Source: Tetraselmis striata (lineage: Eukaryota > Chlorophyta > Chlorodendrophyceae > Chlorodendrales > Chlorodendraceae). Taken from it: DNA of 64,000 nt. The translations under genes and the position numbers were made by a program. The number at the start of each line of letters is the position of its first letter. Position 1 is the first letter of the stretch. The stretch spans positions 1 through 64,000 of the forward strand of contig VCJN01000696.1 in the NCBI GenBank assembly GCA_006384855.1, given 5' to 3'. The notes under the pieces were generated by a model. That model was not told the DNA's origin. It did no database searches and saw nothing but the letters and a program-made list of their open reading frames with translations. Positions 1-12,023 of the stretch are shown here, in pieces.

Positions 1-1404
1 GCAAGGAGCGGGGCAGCAAGCGGCGCTTGATGCTGGCTGATAAGGCTGTAGGCTTTTTCCTCCCCCAGTACTTTGCGTGCATTCTCCGGACGCTCTCCCT
101 GTAACCAAAAAGTTTATGCTGGCTGATAAACACCAACGTGACGACGCGCGACGACGACCATGGCAGTACGATGAGGAGATATAGTTGGTCCAGGATATAA
201 AAACGCGGATGAAATTTGCCATACAGGCCAAAATTATGCTGGCCCGGAGCCTACTACCAGAGTACGGCACCAGGTGCGCATGATCACCCGGTGAATATCT
301 TCAAATCATCTACTGGTAAAAGTCACCAACTCACCGCATAGTAAACTAGATTTTGTGTCACCTCTCGCGCGCGAACTACCCCGAGCAAAACTGCGCTTTG
401 AGCGGTGTTGTGCCATACGAATTGCTATATATATGTACACACGCATTAATTAATAGTCGCTACGAGGACTTATTTAATTTTTCCTATCCTGGAAGCGAAC
501 AACAACTCTAGATCTGTACAACTCGGGGATTAGATAATTCTGGAAGAAATCCCCACAAACTTCCACTTCATAAACGGATAAGAAATTGGGCATTTGAGGG
601 ACGCCCATCAATGCATCATCTGGAGTTCTCTTCACCCTCTGGTCATTATAGACAGGTAAACTGACAAAGGGACGCTCGTTAGTAATCACACCATGATGGG
701 TGTTTAACTGTACTAACGCTGGCTAGCACCCGGTCATGTGATATCGTGTTGATTGCACTCGTACACTTATCAGTCATACTTGGCAGATGCCTACCCTGCG
801 TTCTGACAGGCGCTCTGGGAAGCCCCTAGACCATGGCCTACGACTACCAGCTCCCCTCCCTGGCCATCACTGCCCGCGGAGCGAAGGTCTGGGAACCTTC
901 ATGGGTCACTACCTGTCATGCAGGCGTGGATGGCACTGGCATGCTGTCTGCGCACTAGGGATGATGCATTTGTTCCCGCGAGGCGTACTGTGCGGCCATG
1001 CTTACAACTAGCAGCCATTCTGCACGGCAGCCAAACTTAGCGCAAAGCGGGTGCAGGAAGGTGCTGCCACCAATGCGGCCAGCCTGCTTGTCGGGTGTGG
1101 GGCACTGGAGGCGCCGCACTGCTCCTGTGCGGCATGACGACTAGTCAGCTGCTAACACTGACAATAACTAACTGCTGGCTGGCTTTCCAAATAGTAGAGC
1201 ACCTCGTCAGTCTGACAGCCCCTGCTTTGCTGTAAAGAGCACATGCATTGGCGCAACATGCCTGACCTTCGTGGAGATGAGGGGTCATTGCCAAGTGGTG
1301 TCTCTCCATGGATCGCTGATCCATCCACCACCCTAGAGCTTGTGGATGCGGCAGCGGATGGAGCAGGCAGCTGTGAGACCAGGCAAGGGAAATGTTCCTG
1401 CAGT
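1..1404. other. Stretch without a supportable gene
   Basis: No gene can be supported here. The stretch is mixed-composition intergenic DNA with a short repeated phrase (ATGCTGGCTGATAA near 29-42 and 116-130) and an AT-rich patch (TATATATATG near 426). The motif AGTCGCTACGAG near 456 recurs elsewhere in the window. A 71-codon minus-strand open frame at 474-689 has no recognisable motif. Confidence 0.4.
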
Positions 1405-2100
1405 TCACTTGCTGGCAAGGCGATCATCCAGCTGCGCAAGCTCCTCCGTGTCTGCCACCAACACGCGCGGGTCCCGGATGATGATGCCGACGACGTTCTC
1501 CTGAGTCATCAGGCGCAACTCCACAATGCGGCGCGCCATTTCTGTGGGCGACATCGCCAGCACGCGGGGCTCCTTGATGGGCACCCGCATGATGGACTCC
1601 AGCATGAGGGGCGTCATCGCCTCGTCGGACACCAGGAGCCTCCGCAAAGCCAGCAGCCGCTCCTCCATCAGCGCCGGCACGCGGTACACGTAGTTTTTCC
1701 CCCCGCTGGCCCGCGTAGGCGCACCATTGATCATGGCGCGGCAGTACTTGTTGCCGCCCCACTCCCGCCAGAACCGCCAGACAAGAAGCTCATCCATCCC
1801 CATATCCGCGTCCATCCCACCCAGCCGGTTGTCCGACCACTGCGCATTTCCCTGTGCACCCCCCGGCGAGGAGCTGCGGACCGCAAGCAGCCGCCCTCTG
1901 GCGACCTGCCCGCCAGCCAGCTCCCCCGTCTTGCCTCGCGCGAGCGTACTCGTGATCTGCGGGCTGCCGCTGCGTGGCTGCAGCCGCGCTGCTGGGAGTG
2001 CAGGCAGCCCGCCCGGTAGCCGCGACGCCCGCGCCGCCGTCACGTCGCCGGGCATACCTGCCCGCGTTCTGACAGTAGGAAGCCTGCAGGCGCACGATCG
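1405..2100 (-). CDS. mTERF-like protein, partial gene model
   Basis: The minus-strand frame ending near 1405 has, over its last ~100 residues, two helical repeats with the spacing of mTERF repeats: a basic helix, then EPRVLAMS, then a second unit with RDPRVLVAD and a closing leucine-rich helix. mTERF proteins bind nucleic acid in mitochondria or plastids and act in organellar transcription or RNA processing. The segment with GGNKYCRAMING and KNYVYRVPALMEERL probably belongs to the same gene. Sequence above about 1,850 is Pro/Arg-rich and may be intron. The frame ends LASK-stop, but the overlapping GTGAAC could be a donor, so the gene may continue toward 1,145. The 5' exon was not found. Only about two repeats are visible, against five or more in most family members, so this is a partial model. 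Confidence 0.4.
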   Translation of the reverse strand, partial: RSCACRLPTVRTRAGMPGDVTAARASRLPGGLPALPAARLQPRSGSPQITSTLARGKTGELAGGQVARGRLLAVRSSSPGGAQGNAQWSDNRLGGMDADMGMDELLVWRFWREWGGNKYCRAMINGAPTRASGGKNYVYRVPALMEERLLALRRLLVSDEAMTPLMLESIMRVPIKEPRVLAMSPTEMARRIVELRLMTQENVVGIIIRDPRVLVADTEELAQLDDRLASK

Positions 2101-2239
2101 GCTCATCCTGGCAACAAATCTGAGACGAAAGGGGAACAGGGGTTCAGGAAGGGCGCTGCAAAGGCCGGTTCCGCTCGAAGATTGCTGCCAGCCAGCCAGT
2201 TGTGTTGGGTGGACAAGCACGGCCGTCGACCACAAAATG

Positions 2240-2830
2240 CTGCGCCTGCTGCCTGCGTGCTGCTGCTGCGCTAGCGACTACTGCTGTGCTGCTGCTAAGG
2301 TTTATAGCGGGAAGAATTCGCGCGCGGTCCTGCGCCCCCCCCCCCCCCCTGCCCTTCGACCCCGCCCTCCTGCCTGCCGACCGGAGTACCGTACTTTGCC
2401 TTCGCCCGACTCTACCCCGTGTTACCAACCAAACCCATCGCATCATCAGCACTGAATTCGCGCGCGCGATCGTCGTTTCATAGCCGCGCAAACAAAGATT
2501 ATCGCGAGCACGCATAGATAATCGCGCAAGATGACAGGAAAATGTGCGAAATATAATGATTAATATGGCGGTAGCATCGAGATAAGCCTGCTGACGACGG
2601 GGGACGCGAGGCGCCGTCCGCCAATGTTGGCTGCGGGGAGGATGCCAAACTTCCTCGTCGGACGAAGCTTCCCCCAGAGAAAGAAGCTCGCCCCGTAAGG
2701 ACAAGGAATCGACTGTTGCGCGTTGTTCACCGCCGTCGCCGCCCCCACGTCGAGGGTTCTCTGTGCGCTTTTGCGTGCCCCCCACTATTGGTCCGAGAAG
2801 CGGTGCTAGGCGGGGGTCACGGAGCTGCCC
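2240..2830. other. Divergent upstream region
   Basis: This lies between the minus-strand mTERF-like gene and the plus-strand gene starting near 2,834, so it should hold both promoters. A C-tract lies near 2,336-2,349, followed by CG-alternating sequence (CGCGCGCGATCG near 2,460). No TATA box stands out. Open frames here are GC-driven shadows. Confidence 0.3.
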
Positions 2831-2833
2831 TGC

Positions 2834-5533
2834 ATGGGCCCGCCGGTCGCAAACAGCCTGAGCTCCGCGCTGGCAACCGGCGCCACTATCGCCGCTGTTG
2901 CGGCGCCTCTGCGCTGCTCCCGGCGCGCTCTGCTTCCCAGCGGCGCGGCTGCCGGCGTCCGTGCTCGCGCAAGGCAGGCTGTACGAGCCACCGCTGCCTA
3001 CCCAGAGGAGCCGGCTCAGATGCACGAGTCGGCGCCCGGCGGCTACGCCTTCGTCACGCAGGAGGCGGAGCAGGCGGAGGGGCTGGCGGCCGCTGTCTGC
3101 AGCGTGGACTGCTCCCACCCCACCGCGATGACGCTGACGCACCACAAGGGCAACAACAATCCGCCGGGGCTGAAGGCCTCCGATAGCAGCACAGGTGACA
3201 GCTGGCTTGCCTAACCCATCCGGCACGGACAGCTGCGCAATGCAGTCTGCTCGATGCCCTATCTTGCGCCCTCGCCCTCACCCCCGCCCTTGGCCCTTAC
3301 CCCCTCCCATTCCTTCCCCTGACCCCTGTTGCGCCGGCAGGCCTTGTTCTGAACGCGTTGCGTTCAGCAGCTGATCATCCGGCACAGGAGTGGCTGCGCC
3401 AGCCCTTTGTGTCCACCAACCACTTCGACATCGACGCGCTGACATCCGTGTGGGCGTACCTCAACCGAGATATGGCGCGACAGTTTGAGGATGGTGCGTG
3501 TCTGCGTCGGCGGGATGCCTAGTAGGAGACCAGTGGGCGAGGAGGGGGAGGCAGTCCCTGGGGTGCGCCTGACAGCGTGGTGGCATGCTCATGCATGATG
3601 CAGTGCTGAATCTGGTGGGGCACCTTGGCGACTTCCGAGAGGCGCCACTGGGGGAGATCAGCGCGGGCAACGCGGAAGTGGACGCGGCACTGAAGCTGTG
3701 CTGCTGGCTTAACACCCTGGAGCGACAGCGCTTCTCCAAGCCCTGGGAGGTGAAGGACTCGGAGGATAAGTTTGAGTGGTGCGGTGCTGGGGCACCGGCT
3801 GTGCCCCTCGTCCAATTGGCATTGGCATGTCATCATCACAAAGGTGTAGGTGTCTGAGGGTTAGCCATGCTTGGCGCGCAGGTTCCTGCCTCGCTTTCAG
3901 GATGCGCTGGCGGATCCCGATTCAGGTGCAGAGCCGCTGAGGACATTGAGCGTATGAATGTCTGAAATGGCCGGGAAGGGTGGGGGAGTCTCCTCAAACT
4001 GTGCCACGCTGGCACAGTTTGAGGCACGTCTTCTTGGCCGCATGTGGCGCGGCATGGAGTGCTTACCACCCCCCTGCCCCCCTTTCCGCCCTTCATGCGG
4101 CAGTGCGGCACGACTGGGAGGCGGAGTACTCGCAGGTCATGCAGGGTTTCCATTCCCTGAAGGACCGCGTGCAGGTGCACACTGACCTGGGGCTGGCTAT
4201 AGCGCGGCCCGAGGCGCCGCTGCACTACTACGCCCTGTTCAGCCGCAGCATCGGGCAGGACGTGCTGGTCACGATGTACCCGGGCAGCAGGTACGAGGTG
4301 GAGGCCAAATACACGCAGTACGTGGAGTTCCACAGCCGGGGGGTGTGGCTGCGCCTCGACTTTGCGCCGCTGGTGAAGGTGCGCCGCCTTGGGGTGCAGC
4401 TTTGTGTTGGGTGCCCCCCCCCCCCCCCCCCCCACCCACCCACCCACCTTTTTCCCTGCGTCCAGCGGGTTTGAGGTGGCACCGTGCCTTGCCCTGGCCC
4501 CTCAGGTGCTGAACAAGCTGGAGGCGGCGGCGGGGACGGACCTGCAGAAGTTCGCCTGGAACGGCGACCGCCTGGTGTACGGCGGACCCCTGCTGAGGCT
4601 GGACAGGTGAGCCCGTGGCACGCATCACCTCACACCCGTGCACAACTCCATGTGTGTAGCTGAACAATTAGCTGACATTAGGCGCAGGTTAAGTTGCGAT
4701 TTATAAGTTGCCGGGACCATTATTCTGATGATGATGGCGGTCACCAAGGAGGGCGCAGAACATGAGTTGAGATGCGCTCAGAACACCCAACACAGCTGAA
4801 TAATTCAGGATTGGTATTTAATTGCCCCATGTCGATGTCAGTAGACAGCCCTCCCCGATACTTCGCAAGATTGCCAGATTGCACCGCCATATACTCGATG
4901 CACATACTACAAACTGGTGCCAGATCGGCTGTCCTGCCACTTTATTCGCCTGCCCTTATGCGTCCGCGTTGGCATGTGTCTGTGGGTGGGGGTATTTCAT
5001 TGTTTTTAGGAACCCTGTGCTTGCGGTACTCAATGAACGCAGAGAAGATCATATGTTTTGTCAACATGAGCTTGTTGTACCTCGCACTGTTACAAGCTGT
5101 GCCCAGATCTGGAGTGTCAGAGATCTGGGAGAGCCTATGCTGCGAAGTTCTAGAACACGTGTGCAGGCATTTACCCGCTGCCCCATGAAGACACACAGTG
5201 CCTGCTCGTCCCGGGCACGCGCATGCTGCCCTCCCCCTTCTCCCTCTCCTACTCCTCTTTCGCGCCTGCAGCCCTAAGGATGGTAACTGTTTGATGCGCA
5301 GGCCTGGCGAGAAGCTGAGCACCGTGCAGAAGTACGGCCACCCCACGGAGCGGCCTATCTACGCATCCGCCATCCTGCCTGAGCGGTTTGAAGCTGTGGT
5401 GATCTCCTTTTACGCGCACGGCCTGGCCGGCAGCGCCCCAAAGGCCGGTGGCTGGAGCTGGGAGGAACTGAAGCACTTCAATCGTGCGCTGGATTGGGAG
5501 CCGTGGGGGGCGGGCGTGCTGGCGGAGGGGTGA
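2834..5533 (+). CDS. Conserved protein of unknown function, DUF6687-like, seven exons
   Basis: Seven exons join in phase: 2834-3194, 3341-3493, 3604-3778, 3882-3925, 4104-4378, 4506-4606 and 5302-5533, stop TGA, about 445 residues. The first ~60 residues are rich in Ala, Arg and Ser with no acidic residues, like a plastid or mitochondrial transit peptide. The conserved core begins near TAMTLTHHKGN and continues with FVSTNHFDIDALTSVWAYLN, GHLGDFREAP and LKLCCWLNTLERQRF. The C-terminal half has PLHYYALFSR and an end rich in Trp (GGWSWEELKHFN). I recall this arrangement from bacterial and plastid-lineage proteins grouped as DUF6687; no reaction is established. The His and Asp residues in NHFDID look like possible metal ligands, which is inference. 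One intron carries a 20-nt C-tract at 4,414-4,433. Gene reality is strong; the family name is moderate. Confidence 0.7.
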
Positions 5534-5844
5534 GTGGAAAGGCCGCCCCAAGGGGCGATGGGGAATACACACAAGGTGACGATACGTCAGGAAAGAGTTG
5601 GCGTAGGTGCCTCTCGGGCCCTTTGTATACTTGAGTCAGGGCCTGCAGTCGTAGTGCCTACGCGAGAACGTTTTAAATAATGCCGACGCCACCAAGTGAG
5701 GGCGCCTTATTCCGCAAAAGTGGGTCGGGGGGGGGGAGGGGGGGGGTAGGCTGCCAATTATCATACCGGAACCTGCCACGTTACGGCTGCTGCTGCTGCT
5801 GGCGATGACTCAGAATCTACAAATCTGGGTGGGACACCCCAGGA

Positions 5845-8596
5845 TTACATCCTGGCGATGAGGTCCGGGCTGAACAGCCCCAGCACGTGCGCGGCGCTCA
5901 CACGCTCGCAGCCCTCCAGGCCCAGCATCCGTAGATGGGCCAGGCCAGCGAGGTGAGACATCCCTGCGTCTGTCACCTGCTCGCAGCCGCTGAGCTCCAG
6001 CGCAACCAGCGCGCACAGCCTGCCGCCAAGGGACGCAAGGCCCTCGTCCGTGAGTCGTTTGCAGTTGGGGACGGCCAGACTGCGCAAGCTGGGCGGCAGT
6101 GCGGTCACCGCTGCGTCAGTGACGCCGCCGCAGCCGCCCAGTGCCAGCACCTCCAGCCCAGAGCACGCTGCGAGGGCGGCCAGGCCGGCTGCCCCAATCT
6201 CGGGGCAGCCGGTGAGGTTCAGGCGGCGCAGGGAGGCGCCCAGGCGCGGCGCCAAGTCCGCTAGGCCAGCGCTGGACACATAGCGGCAGCGCTCGAGGGT
6301 GAGGCTCGCCAGCGGCAGCGCGCCCAAGTGCGCCAGCCCGGCGTCCGAGATGTTGCGGTCCTCGGTGAGGTCTAGCTCGGTGAGGGCGCTCAGGCCTGAC
6401 AGGGCCTCAAGGCCGGGGTCGGAGATGCCCCAGCCGTAGGTCAGCCGCAGGCTGGTCAGGCTAGGCAGCGCGGCGGTGGCGACGCAGCCTGCCTTGGTCA
6501 GCTTGTAGGCGGCGGCCAGGTTGAGGCCCGGGCAGCCACCAACGGCGAGAGAGGCCATGCGGCGCAGGGGGGCCAGCGCCATCACTCCCGCGTCGCCGAT
6601 GTTGGAGCAGCCGTGCAGGTCTAGCGCGGTCAGGCAGCTTGCGCCAGTGAGGTGCGTGAGACCACCGGCGGTGAGCTGGTCGCAGAAGGAGAGGTTCAGA
6701 GACTCCAGGGCCGTCAGCGCGCCAAGTGCAGGCAGCGCGTCGTCTGTGAGCTGCCACACCCGGGAGAGATCGAGGCGCTGCATGCTGCTGGCGAGGCGGC
6801 CCAGCGCGGCAACGCCAGCGTCTGTGAGCTGCGAGCACCCCTCCAGGCTCAGACTTTGCAGCCGGGGCGGGAGGCTCGCCATCACTTCGTCACTCAGCGA
6901 GGAGCACTTGGCAAGGGACAGCGACGTGAGGGGTAGCTGCATGACTTCGTCCAATGTGTCTCTCCCCAGTAGCGACATATCTGCAAGGCGGTGGGGGCTG
7001 GGTTATTCCTTTGTTTGCGCTCCCTGACACAAGCGTCTCCCGCGGACGCGAAGCCGACAGAGCAGGGGCAGGTCCTGGGGAAACGAAGGGACCAAGGGGC
7101 GGGGCATACCGTCGAGGTTCAGTGAGGTCAGCGCCGGCATGCGGCACAGGCCAGCACGCAGGCCGGGGCCACTCAGCAGCCAGCAGCCCGACAGATCGAG
7201 GTGCCTCAGCGCTGTCAGCCCTGCCAGGCCCACACCCAGGGACAGATCGTCCAGCTGGCTCATGCCTGCCAGTGACAGCGACGTCAATTGCGACAGCCCG
7301 CGCAGCGCCATTGCGGCCCCGTTCTCAAAGAAGCAGGCGCGCCCTAGGTCCAGCTGCTGCAGAGCGGGCAGGCTCCACAGTGCTGCCAGGCCATTAGCGG
7401 TGACCTGATGCTTCCGGCCAGGATGTCCGTCACGAAGCGGATCTACGAAAGCGTGCACGCCATGCCGGGCCACGGACAGATATTCCAAGCGTTGCAGCTG
7501 CTGCAGCGCTGCCAAACCTGGGCGGTGTGGACAGGAAGTTTGGATGCAGGGGGGTGTCAACAGGTTTATCACATCCATTGTGGGCATTCATTTTTATCCT
7601 TCTGGGACCATCACCTAAACTGGCAGCTCTTCACACGGTGCCGGGGGGCCGATTGTGGGTCTCAATAAGCCACTTCAGCTCTGTAGCGGCCACTTTTACG
7701 AGTATGCGCTCCTAATTATACACGTAACGGTGGGAGCGCGAAGAAAGCCAGGACGAACCCGCCTCTGAAGGTCGTGACTGCTTTTCGCATCATCTAACTG
7801 GAGCTGTGCCCTGGCTGACGGGACTTCCACCACACAGCAACCGACTGCCGGCACTCAATACGCTGCTATACTTTCCTATATTATTTGATATTCGCTGTGG
7901 CGCTTTGGTGTATGTGAAAAACGTCATGACATAGTCGTGGCGTTGCATGACACCCGTTCTCGCCACGACTCGTTGACCTCAATTGCCTCTCTACAACTGT
8001 GCACAGATGTCCCATGCACCCTCGACCCCTCCCTGAAGGTTAGTCTGCCGCTTTTCAGTAAAAAACACATGGCAGCACACGGGCGGCACCACATGAAAGC
8101 TACGCTCCTGTCAATTTGGAGTATCACTATTTTTGACGGTGATCGTGCACGCACCATCGTCCGCCACCGCGGTTGGAGGCACCGTCAGAGCCACCAACCG
8201 GCTGAGCAAAGCGAGAGAGCTCAGCTCCACCGGCGCCTGCACGTCCCTGATGTCGAGCGTAGTCAAAGCTGGAAATTTTTCTGGTATATTTGCCCCCGGT
8301 GCGTGCTTGGCCACTAGCTGCTCTAGTAGGCCCGACACTTGAGCACACCACCTGCGGCATGTAGCGCGCACTGCGGCGGTCCATCGTGGGCCGCCACATG
8401 CCGATCCGGTCGACAGCAGTCGCGCCGCTATCTCGTCAGGAAGCGCCGCCCAGCACCCGGAGGGCGAAGGAATCTCGACGTCCTTTAATATGGATTCGGA
8501 TGCTGGGCGCGAGCCAGTGTTCCCTGCTGCTGCCATGTGGGCGACCTGCAACTTTGCCGCTCGCACAGGGATAAAACGTACGCTGGACGACGCCAC
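5845..8596 (-). CDS. F-box / cysteine-type leucine-rich-repeat protein
   Basis: At least three minus-strand exons: 8596-8155, 7517-7110 and 6980-5845, joined with matching phases (GTGCGT donor at 8154; CAG acceptor ending 7518; GTATGC donor at 7109; CAG acceptor ending 6981). Stop is TAA. The N-terminal ~50 residues have an F-box-like segment (CWAALPDEIAARLL, then RATCRRWC). Then follow roughly 15 repeats of 24-26 residues with the LxxLxLxxCxxLTDxGL pattern of AMN1/FBXL-type cysteine-containing LRRs. Such proteins usually serve as substrate receptors of SCF ubiquitin ligases: the F-box binds Skp1 and the LRR arc binds the target. The second exon could hide a further ~70-nt intron near 7,455-7,385, where repeat spacing is broken by VDPLRDGHPGRK. 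It ends ~310 bp downstream of, and convergent with, the DUF6687-like gene. The substrate cannot be inferred. Confidence 0.75.
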
Positions 8597-8699
8597 GTAG
8601 GCCGGCGACCTAGGGTGAAGGGCGTGCTGTGCCTCAAGACGACAATCTCGCTGGAAGTCGCATCATGTACAGCAGCCCATACTAAAATTGCATCATTAG

Positions 8700-8712
8700 C
8701 GACTATATAATC
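8700..8712 (-). promoter_or_regulatory. TATA-like element upstream of the F-box/LRR gene
   Basis: On the minus strand the sequence reads GATTATATAGTCGC about 105 bp upstream of the chosen start at 8,596. Position and composition fit a TATA box, but there is no independent support. Confidence 0.25.
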
Positions 8713-8879
8713 GTCGGCTCGATATCGTCGTGCTGCTTGTGACGCGGTCTGCCGCGCCAAGCGCCGTGAGATCGGGCGCAGACAATCAGTGAGTGGCCAT
8801 GGTGAGCCCCGGCGCGCCGACAGCTGTGACTCTGCTGTGAGGGCCGACGATTATGGGTTTAGTTACACCGGGTGACGGG

Positions 8880-9015
8880 GTAGAGTCAGGGCAAAGTACT
8901 GATGTGAATTACAAAACGGGCAGTAACAAATCCACCTACTACAAAAAGTAGTACTAGAAAATCAACACAGCAAGCCGCCTAAAAGCGGCCCGCATCCCTC
9001 ATGAGGCGGGATGGA
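8880..9015. repeat. Dispersed repeat, copy 1
   Basis: About 36 bp around 8,963-9,000 (core AAAAGCGGCCCGCATCCC) matches 49,996-50,031 in the same orientation with few differences. The nearby phrase GTGAATTACAAAA occurs at both loci (about 8,902 and 50,190), in opposite order relative to the core. It looks like an unclassified dispersed repeat that has been rearranged. Confidence 0.5.
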
Positions 9016-9281
9016 TGAGTGATGCGTACACGGTTCAGAGTCCGGGCCACGCGTGCACGTGTGTGTGTGTGGGTGATCCTCGGATGTGCTGTGCAGCTTC
9101 AGCAATGGGATGGCAGACGAAGCTGCGCCGTCTAATGAGGCAGCGAGCGCGCTCTCGAGCGGCCACCAAGCTCCCGTGTAAATCTCTTGCGAGCAAGGCC
9201 TTCAGGTGAGCCCGGGTGGTGCACCGAGTGCCCCGCGATGAGAGGGCACCCCGATCCGCAGCCAAGCATGCGATACCTCAC

Positions 9282-10290
9282 TCACTGTGCCGAAGAGCAT
9301 GCCCATGTACTCCGACATATCAGGGGTGTCTCGAAGAGGACCCTTCTGTCCAGGCTCCGTGTTGTGCCACGCCGCATCCCGCGCAGCCAACCCCCGTTGT
9401 ATGTCGCCCAACAGGGAGTGCTCAAACCGATCCACAGCCGTGCCCGGGGCACTGCAATGTACTTGACCCCGTACCGCATAGTCTTGAACTCCAGCGGCGT
9501 GGACTTCAAGCTCCGGGGATCATAGCTCCCGGTCACGACGTTGAACGCCGGAAGGGAGAGCTCTGCGTTCGGCACTACGTCCTTGAGTTCATCCCTGGGT
9601 ACGGTGTTGCCGAGAGGCACTGCTGCCTGCTTGAACAAGTCATCCACCTCCCGCCGTACAGCGATACCTAGGTCGTGAACACATTGATCGCGAAAGGTAA
9701 CGTATCTGCGATAGCGTCGTGCTGTACACGCCAGTGAGCGTCTCCAGGCGCCGGGAGGCTCATGAGCGCGTCGTTGTATAGGTCAACAATGACGGGATTG
9801 TGCTTTGTCGAGGGCAGAATGATCTGGCTCCCAACCACCGGGGCCAAGCACGGGCTAGGCAGAAATAAGTACCGGCAGCGACCTTCCGCAGCTCATGCGG
9901 AGTCATGGCCGTCCGCGCGGTGGGGATGGCCACTGTCCACATGCCTGACGCCGCGTCGAGCTGGTTGAACAAGATCCGTTCCCTACATGATGTGACAGGG
10001 AGAGCGCACACCTCATTTCGAAGCCGAAAGTTGTTGGCCTTATCTAGAAATGCCGCCAGCTCTTTTTGCGAGCCCGACGCAGCCTCCACTTCCCGCTCCA
10101 TCACGCGCGCATCTGCGTCGCCAAGATGGCCAGCAGTAGCCGCTTGGAGGCGGCCCCACGCCTCGCGCATCTCCGCGGCGTAGCTATCCGACCCGCCATG
10201 AGCATCGTTGAGGAAGTGGTCATACCGGCGGGCGGAAGAAGTTGCGTTGAAGCTGCCTCGGCCAAGTTCGGACCCGAGCTGTGGGTCAAA
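9282..10290 (-). pseudogene. Decayed coding remnants, possibly the C-terminal part of a LINE-like element
   Basis: Two minus-strand frames remain, 10170-9760 and 9647-9282, linked by broken sequence with stops. The stretch SGMWTVAIPTARTAMTPHEL resembles the segment that follows the reverse transcriptase in many algal and plant non-LTR elements (a Trp followed by a Pro-Thr phrase, then a Met-rich helix). About 60 codons later comes HDAIADTL, like the RHDxVxxxL helix of the same region. No zinc-binding cysteines are clear. It is opposite in strand to the RT pseudogene that follows, so it is not the same copy. Attribution is inference. Confidence 0.3.
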
Positions 10291-10462
10291 GAAACCAGCC
10301 AGGGGTGGGGGTGTTGGTAGTGCCGGAGTTCCTATTCAGGCAAAGTACTGGTATGTGTACTCTTGAGTTACATAAATAAGGCCGGGCGGGCGCGTGCAAC
10401 AGCAAATAAAAGCAGTTCCAGGTACAATGAGCATCAGTACGATGAGATGAACTGCTACCCGG

Positions 10463-12023
10463 ATGATGAATAACGATACTGATGGGACTGCGGAGGCTTT
10501 AAAATTGGCGATATATGCCCGGAATAGCCATTTTGGCGATGAGGCATTGCTGGCCTTAATTAAAGGGATATGGACTAAGAACTATCTCCCCCAGCAATGG
10601 CGTAGCTCGGCCATGGTATCGGTGCCCAAAAAAGCGACTCAGCCGTTATGGACAATTATAGGGGTATTTCGATTATGGGTGCCGCTATGAAACTCCTTAT
10701 GGCCGTCATTACCCAACGCTTGCAAGACGTCTGCAAAGCTAAAGGGATAATCCGCCGTTGGCAACCGGGCGGGTTTTATGCGGAATGAGGAGGGCCCCAT
10801 GCAAGTCGCCAGCTTGTTCGATATCGCGGCTCGTCGCCAAGCGGCAGGTCTACCCACGTACGCGGGTTGTATTGACTTTAGGAAGGCATATGACACCGTA
10901 CCTCATGAGCTTTTATTCCTAAAAGTGCAAGCCACAGGATTCACGGGTCATATGCTTACCTTCATTAAAACTTTATACATAGATAGTATGGTACGGGTCA
11001 AGACATGGGTGGCCCCGGGAATACTATCAGACCCTATACCCATAGAGTGTGGCCTCCGACAGGGATGTCCCGCTTCCCCCATCCTATTTAACATATTTAT
11101 TAACGATATATTCGATGGGGGTAGAACATCTAGGGTGTGATGTACCAAGCTGCACCGACAAATTAGCGGCAAGGCACCCACTAAGGGTGCCATGTCAGTT
11201 ATACACGGACGACGCTGATGGTATCACATGCTCGTTCGATAACATTCTTGCTGTGTTCGCCCACTTCTCGCAATGGGCGGAGGACCATTTTATGGGGTTT
11301 GGGGTACATAAGTGTGGGGTGATGGCATTAGGCCGATATTCTAACGAGACCGCGTTCCGCGAACAAGCTGCCTGATGGCAGCTTGGGGGGGAACGGGTAC
11401 CGATTGTAAATGAATATAGGTATTTGGGTACGGTCATTAAGTCGGATATCGGTATGCAACACATGGTAGACGACCGGGTTAAGAAGGGTAAACGCGCCAT
11501 TGAGGCGCTTGATTCGGTATTAGTCGGTGGACGGGACATAACTCCTATTAATGTGCGTGTGTCTGTCTTTAAAACCCGTGTACTGCCGCTTTTAATAACT
11601 TACGGGTGTGAAGTATGGGGCATGGATAGAACTAGCGGCGCAAATAAACTACAAGCCCTACTCAATCAGTGCTTGCGGTGCCTCACTAGGGTGGGTAAAA
11701 ACTCCCTTGGGGTGGCCACCGCACCGATGATGCGGGAATTGGATATTGCGCCCAAAGAGGCTACGGCCGCTGCGGCACGGGCTCGGGCGTTCCTTAAAGC
11801 ATCCGACTTGAATACGTGTATAACCCATTTAGTAGATCAGCCAAGTCGGGCGCGCCCTAACACGTGGATGTCGGGGATTGTGCAGTGGCTAGATCGACTA
11901 GCTTGGGCGAACGTAGGGCTAGCTGAGGGGGCGCACCTTCCACTTGAGTGGAGGTCACTAGCCGCGCGCGATGCCGCTAATAAAACTAGTAAAGGCATCA
12001 GTGTGGGCGCGTTACGAATCTAG
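10463..12023 (+). pseudogene. Non-LTR (LINE-type) reverse transcriptase pseudogene
   Basis: The order of motifs is that of a LINE-type RT: NYLPQQWRSSAMVSVPKK, NYRGISIM, IDFRKAYDTVPH (catalytic Asp), LRQGCPASPILFNIFINDIF, then YTDDAD (the catalytic FADD/YADD box, Thr replacing Ala), EYRYLGTVI and a thumb-like region to 12,023. The frame is broken near 10,640 and near 11,118 (in a GGGGG run), and an in-frame TGA lies at 11,373-11,375. The upstream endonuclease and ORF1 are absent. It is a 5'-truncated dead copy, directly 5' of the Ty3 element. Confidence 0.85.

Noticed and set aside
474-689. 71-codon minus-strand ORF as a small gene
   Set aside because: No motif, no splice or promoter support, and isolated.
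1243-2019. 258-codon plus-strand frame opposite the mTERF-like exon
   Set aside because: Shadow frame: His/Arg/Pro-rich product, while the opposite strand gives recognisable mTERF repeats.
2144-3226. 360-codon minus-strand frame
   Set aside because: Antisense to exon 1 of the DUF6687-like gene and to GC-rich upstream DNA; Arg/Gly-rich low-complexity product without motifs.
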